The notes under the pieces were generated by a model. The model had not been told where the DNA came from. It saw only the letters and a program-made list of their open reading frames with translations, and did not search any database. Positions 15,956-24,301 of a DNA stretch of 56,197 nucleotides are shown here, in pieces. Every line of letters begins with the position of its first letter. Position 1 is the stretch's first letter. Position numbers and translations under genes: made by a program. The DNA lies in assembly GCA_026692865.1 (NCBI GenBank), contig JAPLNI010000037.1, forward strand, positions 1 through 56,197, in the 5' to 3' direction. Source of the stretch: Planctomycetota bacterium. GTDB lineage: Bacteria > Planctomycetota > Planctomycetia > Pirellulales > Pirellulaceae.

Positions 15956-17737
15956 CTACTCATATCGAAGAGCTTGAACCGGGTGCATTCTGGCAGCTCG
16001 AATCGATGGAAGCACGCTCGCCATGACGGCGATTAGAACCGATCCGATAATGACCCAAACCACCATCGTTGGATGAATGATGGTTGGTATCTCGCTGAAG
16101 TAGTAGACAGTCGGATCAAATACCTCACGTCCTGTAATCTTTTCGATCAGTGCTGCAATAGAATTGATGTTCCATACAAAAAGCAGTCCGAGCATCACAC
16201 CCGCACCGGAACCAACGATCCCAAGCAGAAGACCGTACGTCAAGAATATCGAAGCAATCCCCGAACCAGGTGCACCAAGCGATTTAAGAACGCCAATGTC
16301 ACGAGTCTTTTCAACGACGATCATGAAAAACGTTGCAAGAATGCCGAAGCCCGCAACAGCGATGATCATAAACAATAGGATGTTCAAGATCGTTGTTTCC
16401 AATTGAACCGCCGCCAAAAGCGGTCCTTGTGTATCTCGCCATGATTGAACATGAACCATGGTTTGATCTGGTGGAAAAACGGCACGCAAGTCGTCTCGCG
16501 CCTCAGCAAGATTCACACCCCGCTTGAGCTTCATCTGAATGCTGGTTACTGATTTTTTTCCAGTTGTAGGATCGATCATGCCACGAATTTTTTGCAATCG
16601 TTCAAGTGGTACAAACGCGAAAGTCGAGTCGTATTCGCTCATCTTGCTTTCATAAAAGTCAACAACGGTAAATGACTCGTCAATCGCTCTTGGAGGCGAA
16701 CCCGCACCTGGCAATGCGATCGACACATCGTCACCAGGACGAACAAAGAAGAGATCTTTCACATCGCCATGTGGATCGCGATAACGCATGCTTCCAATGC
16801 TAATGCCAATGACGATGCCGGTGTGCGTATCGGTCTCACTATCGAAATAATGAGCCCGTGCTGATGGATCATTTGCTGACATCTTGAGGCTTGGACCAGC
16901 CATCATCATTTCAGTCGTTGTTGAAGCGGATTGCGGCGGTTCAAGCGCTGTAGTTTCTTTTGAGAGAAAGTCGCTCAGTGATGCGAGCTCGGTAGTTGGA
17001 TTTTCTTGCGGGGTTTCTGGCGATGAGGTGCTGGTCGAATCGCTATTCGCTGCTAGTGCCGGCGGCTCAGGGTTACTCGTTGCCGGGGTGGTTGCTTCAG
17101 TCGAGGCCGTGAGACCGCCAATGGTTGTCTTGTCCATCGAATCGGACAACGATAGCGAGCCGACTTCTGCGCTTTTGATTTGGCGACGCAACTCTTTATT
17201 ACGCTGCGTCTCTCGATCGATCTCTTTTCTCAATCGAGCCATATCACGTCGATAATTCCATCCCGACTCAGGAAACGTTGTACGATCAGGTGCGTATCCG
17301 TCATCCTTGAGAAGGAAGTCAATACGCTTTTGATTCTCGGGGTGCATCAGGTACTGGCTGAAATCGCTTACCGATGCGTAACTTTGTTGATCGATACCGA
17401 TCAGATTAATCTGCTGCGTATGGTTCGAACCATTGAACGAAAAGTTCAACATGGCAGGAACAGCGACCACCGTTGTGAGCCCCTCCAAACGATCGCCGAG
17501 CGTTTCACGAATACGATCTTCAAACCATTTCGAGTCGGAGATACCACTAGAGGAATGGCTTTCAACAACCAAGTCACTCAAAATCCCATGGATGCGGTTG
17601 TGCATCTCTTCGGTGAATCCATCCATGACGCTGTTGACGACAATTAATGTCGCCACACCGAGCGTCACCGAAACGATCGATGCTAACGCAATCCATCGCG
17701 TCCTGAGATATCTCCAGCAGAGGAGGAATTTGTACAT
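15956..17737 (-). CDS. LolC/LolE-type FtsX permease with a long low-complexity insertion
   Basis: This is the membrane subunit of an ABC exporter with the following ATPase gene. It has 593 residues against about 400 in classical LolC/LolE. It has one N-terminal TM (WIALASIVSVTLGVATLIVV), a large periplasmic domain and three C-terminal TMs. The conserved VEKTRDIGVLKSLGA and the ending PSIRAARMHPVQALRYE identify the FtsX superfamily. The periplasmic domain carries a predicted coiled coil (ARLRKEIDRETQRNKELR) and a Ser/Thr/Pro-rich tract at about residues 200-280, which explain the extra length. The cargo is not known. Confidence 0.85.
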   Translation of the reverse strand: MYKFLLCWRYLRTRWIALASIVSVTLGVATLIVVNSVMDGFTEEMHNRIHGILSDLVVESHSSSGISDSKWFEDRIRETLGDRLEGLTTVVAVPAMLNFSFNGSNHTQQINLIGIDQQSYASVSDFSQYLMHPENQKRIDFLLKDDGYAPDRTTFPESGWNYRRDMARLRKEIDRETQRNKELRRQIKSAEVGSLSLSDSMDKTTIGGLTASTEATTPATSNPEPPALAANSDSTSTSSPETPQENPTTELASLSDFLSKETTALEPPQSASTTTEMMMAGPSLKMSANDPSARAHYFDSETDTHTGIVIGISIGSMRYRDPHGDVKDLFFVRPGDDVSIALPGAGSPPRAIDESFTVVDFYESKMSEYDSTFAFVPLERLQKIRGMIDPTTGKKSVTSIQMKLKRGVNLAEARDDLRAVFPPDQTMVHVQSWRDTQGPLLAAVQLETTILNILLFMIIAVAGFGILATFFMIVVEKTRDIGVLKSLGAPGSGIASIFLTYGLLLGIVGSGAGVMLGLLFVWNINSIAALIEKITGREVFDPTVYYFSEIPTIIHPTMVVWVIIGSVLIAVMASVLPSIRAARMHPVQALRYE

Positions 17738-17949
17738 AAAACCATCCTTGGTTTGTTTGTTCAGTTGTTTTTGTAAAATTAGGTCGGGCCGAAAAGCCTG
17801 TTATCAAATTGAAATCCCGCAACTATCGCGACGCGCAAGTTGGCGAACTTCGGCTGACAGCACGAACTCGCGAGTCGTATCAGGAGACCAACCTCTGGCA
17901 TCTAGCGAATCATGAACGTCGGGAGTCTACCACTCAGTGAACCCTGCGA

Positions 17950-18882
17950 CTAGAACAGTTCGCTGAACTTGTTAAAACCGCGATTTTCCAACCAATCGAA
18001 GGTCCAATCTGCTTTTTCCGTCTGCTTTAGCGAGTTGAGAATCTCGGCACGGTGATATTGATAAACAGCTAGCTCTTGGAAAATTTTCACTAGCTGTTCA
18101 TTTTTTACATCCGAAATGGTAAGCGAGCTTTTGCTATCTTCTTCGGAGTTGGGGGAGCGGATGAACTCTTCCAACTGGTCCTTAGTGACACCAAATTGAG
18201 GGCTGTGTACTTTCAGCAGGTCGGTCTGGAAAAGCGAAATCGCACGATCAATCCAGACCAAAGCCTCCTCGTCCTTGTGAAGCTCATGCAGCACCCATGC
18301 TTTGGTGTCGAGAATCCCGGGGACTTCCCGATCGAGGTCACTCAACGCAAGATCGATCTCCTTCAACGCAAGCCGGAGGTCCCTCTTTGCTAGTGCCGCA
18401 CCATATGCAAGTCGATTTCGCTCGTCCGGCGTCTTGTCAGCCTCGAACGACGAAACCATGCTTAAAATTTGGTAGGACTTTTCAAATTCTCTCCGTTTCA
18501 TCGCCTCGTCGGCAAGCGGATATCCAAAAGATCTACGGGCGCTGGGATTCAAGAATTTCAAAGCGGGAAGTAGTTGTGCCAGTGGCAGTGGAGCAACCTG
18601 GTCGAGAACTCGAAGATAGTCGAAGGTGTGGACGATCCCAGGGTCGGACTCGCGTGCCTTGGCTAGAAGGTTTCGAGCCTCCTGGAAGCGTTCGTCTTCA
18701 GGCTGCTTGGCCTTGTCGAGTGCGTTTTCAGCAGCAGCCACGTAAAGCCGTGCTTGTTCGACTGGCCAATATGCCCTTAAACAGGGGTAAGCTACCAAAG
18801 AGACATAAAAAACAATCCACAAGCGGACAACAAGCCATTCGCTTAATCCAAAGTAGTTTTTTGTGAAGTTAGAAGGCATCAA
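17950..18882 (-). CDS. Membrane-anchored helical-repeat (TPR-like) protein of unknown function
   Basis: The 310-residue protein has one hydrophobic segment near residues 15-35 (VRLWIVFYVSLVAYPCL) followed by a helical domain. Repeats such as ARLYVAAAENALDKAK, FQEARNLLAKARESDPG and AWVLHELHKDEEALVWIDRAISLF have TPR character. The LDTKAWVLHELHKDEEALVWID unit is the clearest, around residues 190-212. It lies 212 bases upstream of the ABC permease on the same strand, but the gap makes a shared operon uncertain. No enzymatic motif is visible. Confidence 0.6.
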   Translation of the reverse strand: MMPSNFTKNYFGLSEWLVVRLWIVFYVSLVAYPCLRAYWPVEQARLYVAAAENALDKAKQPEDERFQEARNLLAKARESDPGIVHTFDYLRVLDQVAPLPLAQLLPALKFLNPSARRSFGYPLADEAMKRREFEKSYQILSMVSSFEADKTPDERNRLAYGAALAKRDLRLALKEIDLALSDLDREVPGILDTKAWVLHELHKDEEALVWIDRAISLFQTDLLKVHSPQFGVTKDQLEEFIRSPNSEEDSKSSLTISDVKNEQLVKIFQELAVYQYHRAEILNSLKQTEKADWTFDWLENRGFNKFSELF

Positions 18883-19009
18883 TTCTTTCTATTTTTCAAT
18901 CGAGCTACGAATTCTTGTTCGTCTAATGTAAGATGTTACCATCAGGTGGCTCAATACTGAATGTTCATAACGAAATTGCCTTGCCGCGATTGTGGGAGCT
19001 AGACCTAGC

Positions 19010-19336
19010 ATGCCATTGTTCGAAGTTGAAACCGATTCTCATATCATTATCACTTGGGCAGAAGATGAAGCTTCAGCAAGGGCCGTCTTGGCCGATGCGT
19101 ATCCGACCGACGACATTGTGCGACTGACCAAACGTCCTCGCGATAGTTGGGTCATCTCCAAGGGGGCTTTAGGCCTGACTAGCAGGAGCCTGGATATTTG
19201 CAGTGTTGCACGCGATTGCCTTGCCAGATCGGCCGGTGATAAGGTCCACGCGATTCGGCTCTACATGAGCGAAACCGGATCGGACCTCGAAGGAGCGCGC
19301 CGCGTTATCGAATCCAATATGGTCATGGGCTGGTAG
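19010..19336 (+). CDS. Small protein with a ribosomal L7/L12 C-terminus-like motif
   Basis: The 108-residue protein starts at ATG 19010, with GGGAG about 9 bases upstream; a GTG at 18992 is less likely. The N-terminal half (MPLFEVETDSHIIITWAEDE) resembles no family I know. Near residues 75-108, DKVHAIRLYMSETGSDLEGA and the following RRVIESN match the pattern of the L7/L12 C-terminal domain (K-I-x-A-I-K-x-(Y/V)-R-x-x-T-G-L-x-L-K-E-A-K). That motif also occurs in small bacterial proteins outside the ribosome. It stands alone between a divergent TPR-like gene and the convergent cobalamin adenosyltransferase gene. Confidence 0.65.
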   Translation: MPLFEVETDSHIIITWAEDEASARAVLADAYPTDDIVRLTKRPRDSWVISKGALGLTSRSLDICSVARDCLARSAGDKVHAIRLYMSETGSDLEGARRVIESNMVMGW

Positions 19337-19382
19337 GGCTTCAGCCAAACACAAGACGCGCGGAAGTCCTAGCCCCAACGCG

Positions 19383-19943
19383 TTAGCTCTTTGCCAAAGG
19401 ACTTTGCCACGGAACGTCCGGAACTCCTTCGATTTGATTGGTCAATCGCGCCATCACGAACAGCAAATCACTTAAACGATTCAAGTAGATAACGATCTCA
19501 GATACGTCGCTTATCCGAGGGTCTTGACCAAGCTTGACAATTTCGCGCTCGGTGCGTCGGCAAACGGTTCGGGCAACGTGCAGGTGGGCTGCTCCTGTCG
19601 ATCCGCCTGGCAAAACGAACGTCCGCAATTGCGGCAGTTGGCTATCAAAGTCATCGATCGCGTTCTCAAGTGTTTCTACATGTGCTGCACCAGCCCACTT
19701 CAAGGAGTGCTTCTCGGGCTCGGGAGTCGCTAGTTCGGCTCCGATCGAAAATAGCGAGTCTTGGACAGTTTTCAAAAGCTGGTCTTGGGCCGCATCCAAT
19801 CCAATCGCACGTACCATTCCGAGGACCGCATTGAGTTCGTCCACCGAGCCGTAAGCGCAAATTCTCGGATCAAACTTGGAAACTCGCGGTCCTCCGAATA
19901 GCCCGGTGGTACCCGCATCGCCTGTCTTTGTATAAATCTTCAT
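19383..19943 (-). CDS. Cob(I)yrinic acid a,c-diamide adenosyltransferase (PduO type)
   Basis: It transfers the adenosyl group of ATP to cobalt in cob(I)alamin to make coenzyme B12. The 186-residue length is normal. The N-terminal ATP-binding motif KIYTKTGDAGTTGLFGG is intact. YGSVDELNAVLGMVRA and ARTVCRRTEREIV with the conserved Arg pair follow, and LNRLSDLLFVMAR closes the core. All are hallmarks of PduO-type enzymes. No other cobalamin gene is in the window. Confidence 0.93.
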   Translation of the reverse strand: MKIYTKTGDAGTTGLFGGPRVSKFDPRICAYGSVDELNAVLGMVRAIGLDAAQDQLLKTVQDSLFSIGAELATPEPEKHSLKWAGAAHVETLENAIDDFDSQLPQLRTFVLPGGSTGAAHLHVARTVCRRTEREIVKLGQDPRISDVSEIVIYLNRLSDLLFVMARLTNQIEGVPDVPWQSPLAKS

Positions 19944-20048
19944 AGTTTTTAGTTAAGGTATTGGTTCGTTTCAACAGATCGTTATCATAGCGATCGTATT
20001 AGGTGGAGCAACTTGCTGAAGTGTTTCTGTTTCTGACACGGAGTGTCG

Positions 20049-20498
20049 ATGAGTCCCGAAGTTTTTTCGAGTGGTTATCTAGTGTTTCGTTTGGGTCGTC
20101 CAATTCAATTTTTGCTAATGAAACATGCCTCACGCTGGGATTTGCCAAAAGGTCATATGGATCCGGGTGAAACACCACTTCAAACAGCCGTCCGTGAATT
20201 GGAAGAGGAAACGGGGATCCCCGAACAGGAAATTTGGACCGATCCAAACTTCACCTACGACCAGGAGTATACAGTTCAAGTCAACAAACGGGCAAAGCTT
20301 AAGAAATTATCGATTTATTTAGGCTGGCTTCGTACTGATCGCACGCTGGTACTCACCGAACACGAGGGCTACCGCTGGTTCGATTGGTCGCCTCCGCATA
20401 CGATTCAGCTTCAGACGATTGATCCACTACTGACCAAGGTGAGTGAGCATTTGGCAAAGTCCCCGGTATGGCCGCCGCCGGAAGCTATACGGGGCTAA
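20049..20498 (+). CDS. Nudix hydrolase, Ap4A-hydrolase-like
   Basis: The 149-residue protein carries a complete Nudix box: GHMDPGETPLQTAVRELEEE, then TGI. WDLPKGH precedes it, as in bis(5'-nucleosyl)-tetraphosphatases of the asymmetric type. The C-terminal part has EHEGYRWFDW, which is also seen in that group. The substrate could be a dinucleoside polyphosphate, but this rests only on similarity of pattern. The ATG at 20049 is chosen over a GTG two codons upstream because CGGAG lies 5 bases before it. Confidence 0.85.
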   Translation: MSPEVFSSGYLVFRLGRPIQFLLMKHASRWDLPKGHMDPGETPLQTAVRELEEETGIPEQEIWTDPNFTYDQEYTVQVNKRAKLKKLSIYLGWLRTDRTLVLTEHEGYRWFDWSPPHTIQLQTIDPLLTKVSEHLAKSPVWPPPEAIRG

Positions 20499-20622
20499 CC
20501 ATGTACAACTCGCGATTTGCACGTCGCGATCCTACAAATCCAAATCACCTGGAACGTTAATCCGAAAATCCATCTGATTTTCAAGCCCTATTTCCATTCC
20601 ATAAACTTAATCCATAGTTTCG

Positions 20623-21513
20623 ATGCCCCATTACGCTTGTAACGCTCAATTTCAAACGTGCAGAATCATCGAAAACCTGCAGATAGCAGATGATACTTTT
20701 CGTATCCGAATCGAATCGCAGGCAATCGCTCGAGAAACACTTCCCGGCCAGTTTGTGATGCTTCGAATTCATGGTTGCAATGACCCGCTAATCGGTCGCG
20801 CTTTTGCGTTGTACGATCGTTACACAGAGGATCACGCCCAATGGCAAGGGATTGACCTGGTCTATCTGGTAAAAGGAAAATTCACGCAAGCGCTTTCTCG
20901 GCTTAGTGAAGATGATTTGGTCGCCATGAATGGTCCGCTGGGAAACACATTTTCTGTGGCACCAGTGGATCATCTGGTGATGGCTGTTGGCGGAGTTGGT
21001 CAAACCCCGATGCTTGCTGTCGGTCGCGAAGCCTTAGGTAGCCAAAAATTCGGCAACGAAGTAGACGAGTTGATCGACGGCGAGCAAACGCTCTCTCGAA
21101 ACGGTTACGCCAAAAAGGTTACGCTACTCTACGGAGCAAGAACCGCAGGACGACTCGCAGGAATTCAAGACTTCCGCAATGCTGGCTTCGATGTACGCTT
21201 AGCAACGGATGATGGGTCTATCGGCGAGCCTAAACCAGTGACCGATTTGCTTCTTGATTTACTCGAAGTGGCCCCTGCTACTGAATCGATTCGAATTGTC
21301 TGTTGTGGACCGGAACCGATGATGGCTGCCGTTTCCGCGATTGCAAAAGAAAAAAATATATCGTGCGAGGTATCACTTGAGACACCAATGGCATGCGGTA
21401 TTGGGATATGCTTTAGTTGTGTCGCCAAGATTCGACAGACGGATGGCCAGTGGGACTATCAACGAACGTGCGTTGAAGGACCAATCTTTGATTCTGCCAA
21501 GCTAGTCTGGTAA
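20623..21513 (+). CDS. PyrK-like dihydroorotate dehydrogenase electron-transfer subunit
   Basis: It belongs to the ferredoxin-reductase-like family that passes electrons from flavin to a 2Fe-2S cluster. PyrK serves class 1B dihydroorotate dehydrogenase in pyrimidine synthesis. The 296-residue protein has the FAD-binding half (LPGQFVMLRI, DPLIGRAFALY), the NAD-binding motif MAVGGVGQTPM, CGPEPMM and the C-terminal cluster ligands in MACGIGICFSCV, with a last Cys in YQRTCVEGP. The catalytic PyrD subunit is not adjacent, so assignment to that enzyme is inferred. It runs into the next gene with a 16-base gap. Confidence 0.85.
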   Translation: MPHYACNAQFQTCRIIENLQIADDTFRIRIESQAIARETLPGQFVMLRIHGCNDPLIGRAFALYDRYTEDHAQWQGIDLVYLVKGKFTQALSRLSEDDLVAMNGPLGNTFSVAPVDHLVMAVGGVGQTPMLAVGREALGSQKFGNEVDELIDGEQTLSRNGYAKKVTLLYGARTAGRLAGIQDFRNAGFDVRLATDDGSIGEPKPVTDLLLDLLEVAPATESIRIVCCGPEPMMAAVSAIAKEKNISCEVSLETPMACGIGICFSCVAKIRQTDGQWDYQRTCVEGPIFDSAKLVW

Positions 21514-21529
21514 CCGTTGGTAAACTCAC

Positions 21530-22729
21530 TTGTCATTGAATCCTCTTCCAACCGCTGCCTCCGCAGTTTGCCAATCCGATTCGATCGTCGCTGCGGTCAC
21601 TGAAGCGTTCGAAACAGCCGCTTCTCGAGTTACCCAGCCCGTGTCACTTGTGATTGTGTTCTTTAGCTGCCCTGAAGCGTGCACAATGTCCGAAGTGCTC
21701 GCCGAAAAGCTTGCCAAGCTCGCGCCAGAGGCAACTGTGATTGGATGCTCGGCTGAAAGCGTCCTCGGCGTGCGAACTGAAATCGAGCACCAGATCGCGG
21801 CAAGCGTGATAGTAATTGCCGGTCTGCAAGCGGCTCCCAAGCCTTTTAATGTGGAGTATCAACCTACCGCCGATGGGCCTTCGCTCTTCGGTCTACCAGA
21901 CGCTCTGCTCGAGGAATCGATTCCGGGCAGCGGTCTTTTGTTACTGGCTGATCCGTTCTCGTTCCCAATTGATTTAATGACCGACCGTATCGCGCAGGAG
22001 TCTCCCGGCTTGCCGATCTTGGGTGGCTACGCAAGCGGAACCGCTGGCCCATACGAATGCGGATTGATCATGAACGACGAAGGAAGCCTCCTCGGAGCGG
22101 TTGGTTTATTGCTTCCACCCGAGATTCAAATCCAACCACTGGTCAGCCAAGGCTGCCGGCCAATCGGCTCTCCGATGACAGTGACAAAAGTTGACGAAGG
22201 AACCATCCTAGAACTCTCCGGTAAGCCTGCCCTTCCTCAGCTTCGCTCACTCTACGAAGAATCGTCCACCAGCGATCAGGAATTGATGCTTAAAAGCCTT
22301 TTGATCGGACTCGCCGTGTATGACGTCGACGGCAAGCAGATGCCTCATGATTTCCTTGTCCGTCAATGCCTCGGAGTCGACGATGATGTCGATGGAGTGG
22401 TACTCCCCGAGCCAGCACGAGTCGGCCAATCCGTTCAGTTCCACGTGCGCGATTCGGAAACGGCCCACGCGGATCTTCAAGTCGCATGCAAACGTGTTGA
22501 ATCAAGCTATGGACAACCGTTGGCAACGCTATTGTTTACTTGCAACGGCCGAGGCTCTCGAATGTTCTCCGAACCTCATCATGACGCAAATGTACTTGAT
22601 CATTACTTCCCGAATGCACCACTTGCTGGATTCTTCGCAGCTGGAGAATTCGGGCCGGTAGGCAGCAAAAGCTTTGCTCACGGATTTACCGCGACAGCAG
22701 CAGTCCTTTACGTTGCTAAACCGGAATAA
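21530..22729 (+). CDS. FIST domain sensory protein
   Basis: FIST_N and FIST_C together form a predicted small-ligand-binding module, often linked to signal-transduction proteins. In this 399-residue protein the N-terminal part shows VSLVIVFFSCP and TVIGCSAESVLG. The C-terminal part ends with PNAPLAGFFAAGEFGPVGS and FAHGFTATAAVL, the typical FIST_C motif. There is no membrane segment or output domain, so it acts alone or with a partner elsewhere. The start is TTG at 21530. No better start lies within the conserved N-terminus, but ribosome-site support is weak. Confidence 0.82.
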   Translation: MSLNPLPTAASAVCQSDSIVAAVTEAFETAASRVTQPVSLVIVFFSCPEACTMSEVLAEKLAKLAPEATVIGCSAESVLGVRTEIEHQIAASVIVIAGLQAAPKPFNVEYQPTADGPSLFGLPDALLEESIPGSGLLLLADPFSFPIDLMTDRIAQESPGLPILGGYASGTAGPYECGLIMNDEGSLLGAVGLLLPPEIQIQPLVSQGCRPIGSPMTVTKVDEGTILELSGKPALPQLRSLYEESSTSDQELMLKSLLIGLAVYDVDGKQMPHDFLVRQCLGVDDDVDGVVLPEPARVGQSVQFHVRDSETAHADLQVACKRVESSYGQPLATLLFTCNGRGSRMFSEPHHDANVLDHYFPNAPLAGFFAAGEFGPVGSKSFAHGFTATAAVLYVAKPE

Positions 22730-22731
22730 AT

Positions 22732-22754
22732 GCCTAACACCTAGGCTTCTCGTT
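22732..22754 (+). terminator. Weak candidate terminator after the FIST gene
   Basis: A 5-bp stem GCCTA/TAGGC with a 5-base loop starts 3 bases after the stop. It is followed by TTCTCGTTTT, a poor T-tract. Confidence 0.3.
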
Positions 22755-22839
22755 TTGCTTATCACTTGCTTTGCCACAGACCGACAATTAGGATTCACAA
22801 ATTTTGTATATCCAAATAATAACTCTTTATGCCTTACGT

Positions 22840-23670
22840 TTATCGGACCATCATGAGCGAATTATCAATGACCTTAGAGTTACCCAATCGTGATTGGGTA
22901 TCCAAAACGCCCCGCTCTTCAAAAAGACTATCGTGAGCATTGATACTAAATGGTTCAATTGAAAGTTTCACAAAACATCGGTTCCTTCCATCTCGCTTGG
23001 CAGCGTACAACGCTTCATCGGCCCGCTTCAGAATCACATCAATCTCATCCGCCGACATTGCGGCAGTTACTCCAACACTGAGATTCACGGGAATGACGCG
23101 ATCTTGCTTGAAAAAAGGGCACATTTCTATAGCATGCCGAATGCGTTCCGCCGCTACGCAAGCAGCCTTGATATCGGTTCCAGGAAGAATAGCTAAGAAC
23201 TCTTCTCCACCAATGCGACAGAGCACATCCATGTCGCGAAGTGTTTTTCGAATAGTTTCAGAAACCTTTACAATCACGAGATCGCCGACATCATGCCCCC
23301 ACCGGTCATTAATACTCTTGAAGTGATCGATGTCCATCATGAGCACGGAGAACGGAACATATTGACGTCGAAATTGCGATAAACGCTGCTTCATCTCGAT
23401 GTCCAACCAACGTCGATTCCCAACGCCTGTCAGCGGATCTGTCGTCGCAGCATCTCGAAAAACCTGAACCTGGATCTCAGAGCGACGTCGTCTTATCTCA
23501 GAGAATGCAAGACAAGATGCCAATCCAATCGAACTGAATGACCAATAGCTTTGTAAGTTATCAGATTCAACCATAGAAGTTTGGGTCAAAGCTAGGACAG
23601 CTACGCTGACCCAACTGAAGATCGCAGCAATATCAAGTTTCCTCAGTGAACCTATAGCTTGGTTTAACAT
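22840..23670 (-). CDS. Membrane-bound diguanylate cyclase (GGDEF domain) with an inhibitory site
   Basis: It makes the second messenger c-di-GMP from two GTP. The 276-residue protein has two short hydrophobic segments near its N-terminus (IFSWVSVAVLALTQ and SIGLASCLAFSEI). The GGDEF domain starts at DPLTGVGNRRWLD. The active site reads GGEEF (residues 154-158). An allosteric product-binding I-site RDMD (145-148) sits exactly five residues before it, as in feedback-inhibited cyclases. MMDIDHFKSIND supplies the metal Asp. It should therefore be an active, product-inhibited cyclase. There is no dedicated sensor domain. Confidence 0.92.
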   Translation of the reverse strand: MLNQAIGSLRKLDIAAIFSWVSVAVLALTQTSMVESDNLQSYWSFSSIGLASCLAFSEIRRRRSEIQVQVFRDAATTDPLTGVGNRRWLDIEMKQRLSQFRRQYVPFSVLMMDIDHFKSINDRWGHDVGDLVIVKVSETIRKTLRDMDVLCRIGGEEFLAILPGTDIKAACVAAERIRHAIEMCPFFKQDRVIPVNLSVGVTAAMSADEIDVILKRADEALYAAKRDGRNRCFVKLSIEPFSINAHDSLFEERGVLDTQSRLGNSKVIDNSLMMVR

Positions 23671-24052
23671 AGAGTTTGTAAATCATTTTCAATCATCCGT
23701 GATTATTTTTTAAAACCAGAAAAAACAGTCTTACAATCGTCGATCCAACGTCCTGCGTGAGTGAATGCGAGGTTCCGCCCTTTGGACTCGTATAACGCCC
23801 TCAGCGGTCCCCCCGCTCCACTAAAGTTTGATTCCCTAAACAAAACGATTATCACATCATTTGATGCTTCAAGGGATCAAACTAGCTGGTTTACTCGAGA
23901 AGAGACACCAAACCCTAGTTTTCAAGAGATTGCACGAGCAAACAACCAGCTTCGAATCCTTAAAAAACTCGATCTCTTCCGACGGTCGTAATCAATAATA
24001 GGAATGTAACGCCGAATCAAAAAAGGCTTTTAATCCCGCTCGTTTTAGCACC

Positions 24053-24126
24053 CTAGCCGCGTCGTTGGAAATTTCTGCGCAAGCGGGTGTTTAGCCGTTT
24101 AAACTTGGCTAACGCCTGAGGCTCAA
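24053..24126 (+). repeat. Dispersed palindromic element, 5'-truncated copy
   Basis: CTAGCCGCGTCGTTGG, then CTGCGCAAGCGG, then TTGGCTAACGCCTGAGGCTC. It lacks the first ~12 bases of the full unit. The full copy follows 10 bases later in the same orientation. Confidence 0.75.
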
Positions 24127-24136
24127 TACATCGTGC

Positions 24137-24226
24137 CTTGAGTCGCCGGCGCTAGCCGCGTCGTTGGACGTGCCTGCGCAAGCGGATGATTAGTCGCTTG
24201 AACTTGGCTAGCGCCTGAAGCTCAAG
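24137..24226 (+). repeat. Dispersed palindromic element, ~88-nt type, full copy
   Basis: It starts CTTGAGTCGCCGGCGCTAGC and ends GGCTAGCGCCTGAAGCTCAAG. The terminal CTTGAG/CTCAAG pair and the inner GCGCTAGC/GCTAGCGC arms are inverted. The central CTGCGCAAGCGGATGATTAG matches the copies at 1.9 and 5.5 kb. Confidence 0.8.
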
Positions 24227-24301
24227 AAAGATCGGCTATCGCATCACGCTCGAAATTCTAACTCTTTTACGAACAGTTGAATTCCTAATGAACAAAGAGC
24301 G

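Larger units (their letters stand above)
23671..24301. other. Intergenic region with a tandem pair of palindromic elements
   Basis: It lies between the start of the GGDEF gene and the end of xylB. Positions 23671-24050 show nothing I can name; a GTG-started 76-codon frame at 23761-23991 has no supporting features. Two head-to-tail copies of the dispersed element fill 24053-24226. Sequence between 24227 and 24301 shows no terminator for xylB. Confidence 0.55.

Noticed and set aside
17433-17915. 160-codon plus-strand frame
   Set aside because: Mostly antisense to the LolC-like permease, whose motifs are clear. The part beyond it has no features of its own.
23761-23991. Possible 76-codon GTG-started gene between the GGDEF gene and the palindromic repeats
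   Set aside because: No ribosome-binding site, no recognisable motif and no conserved neighbourhood. The length is within chance for this base composition.
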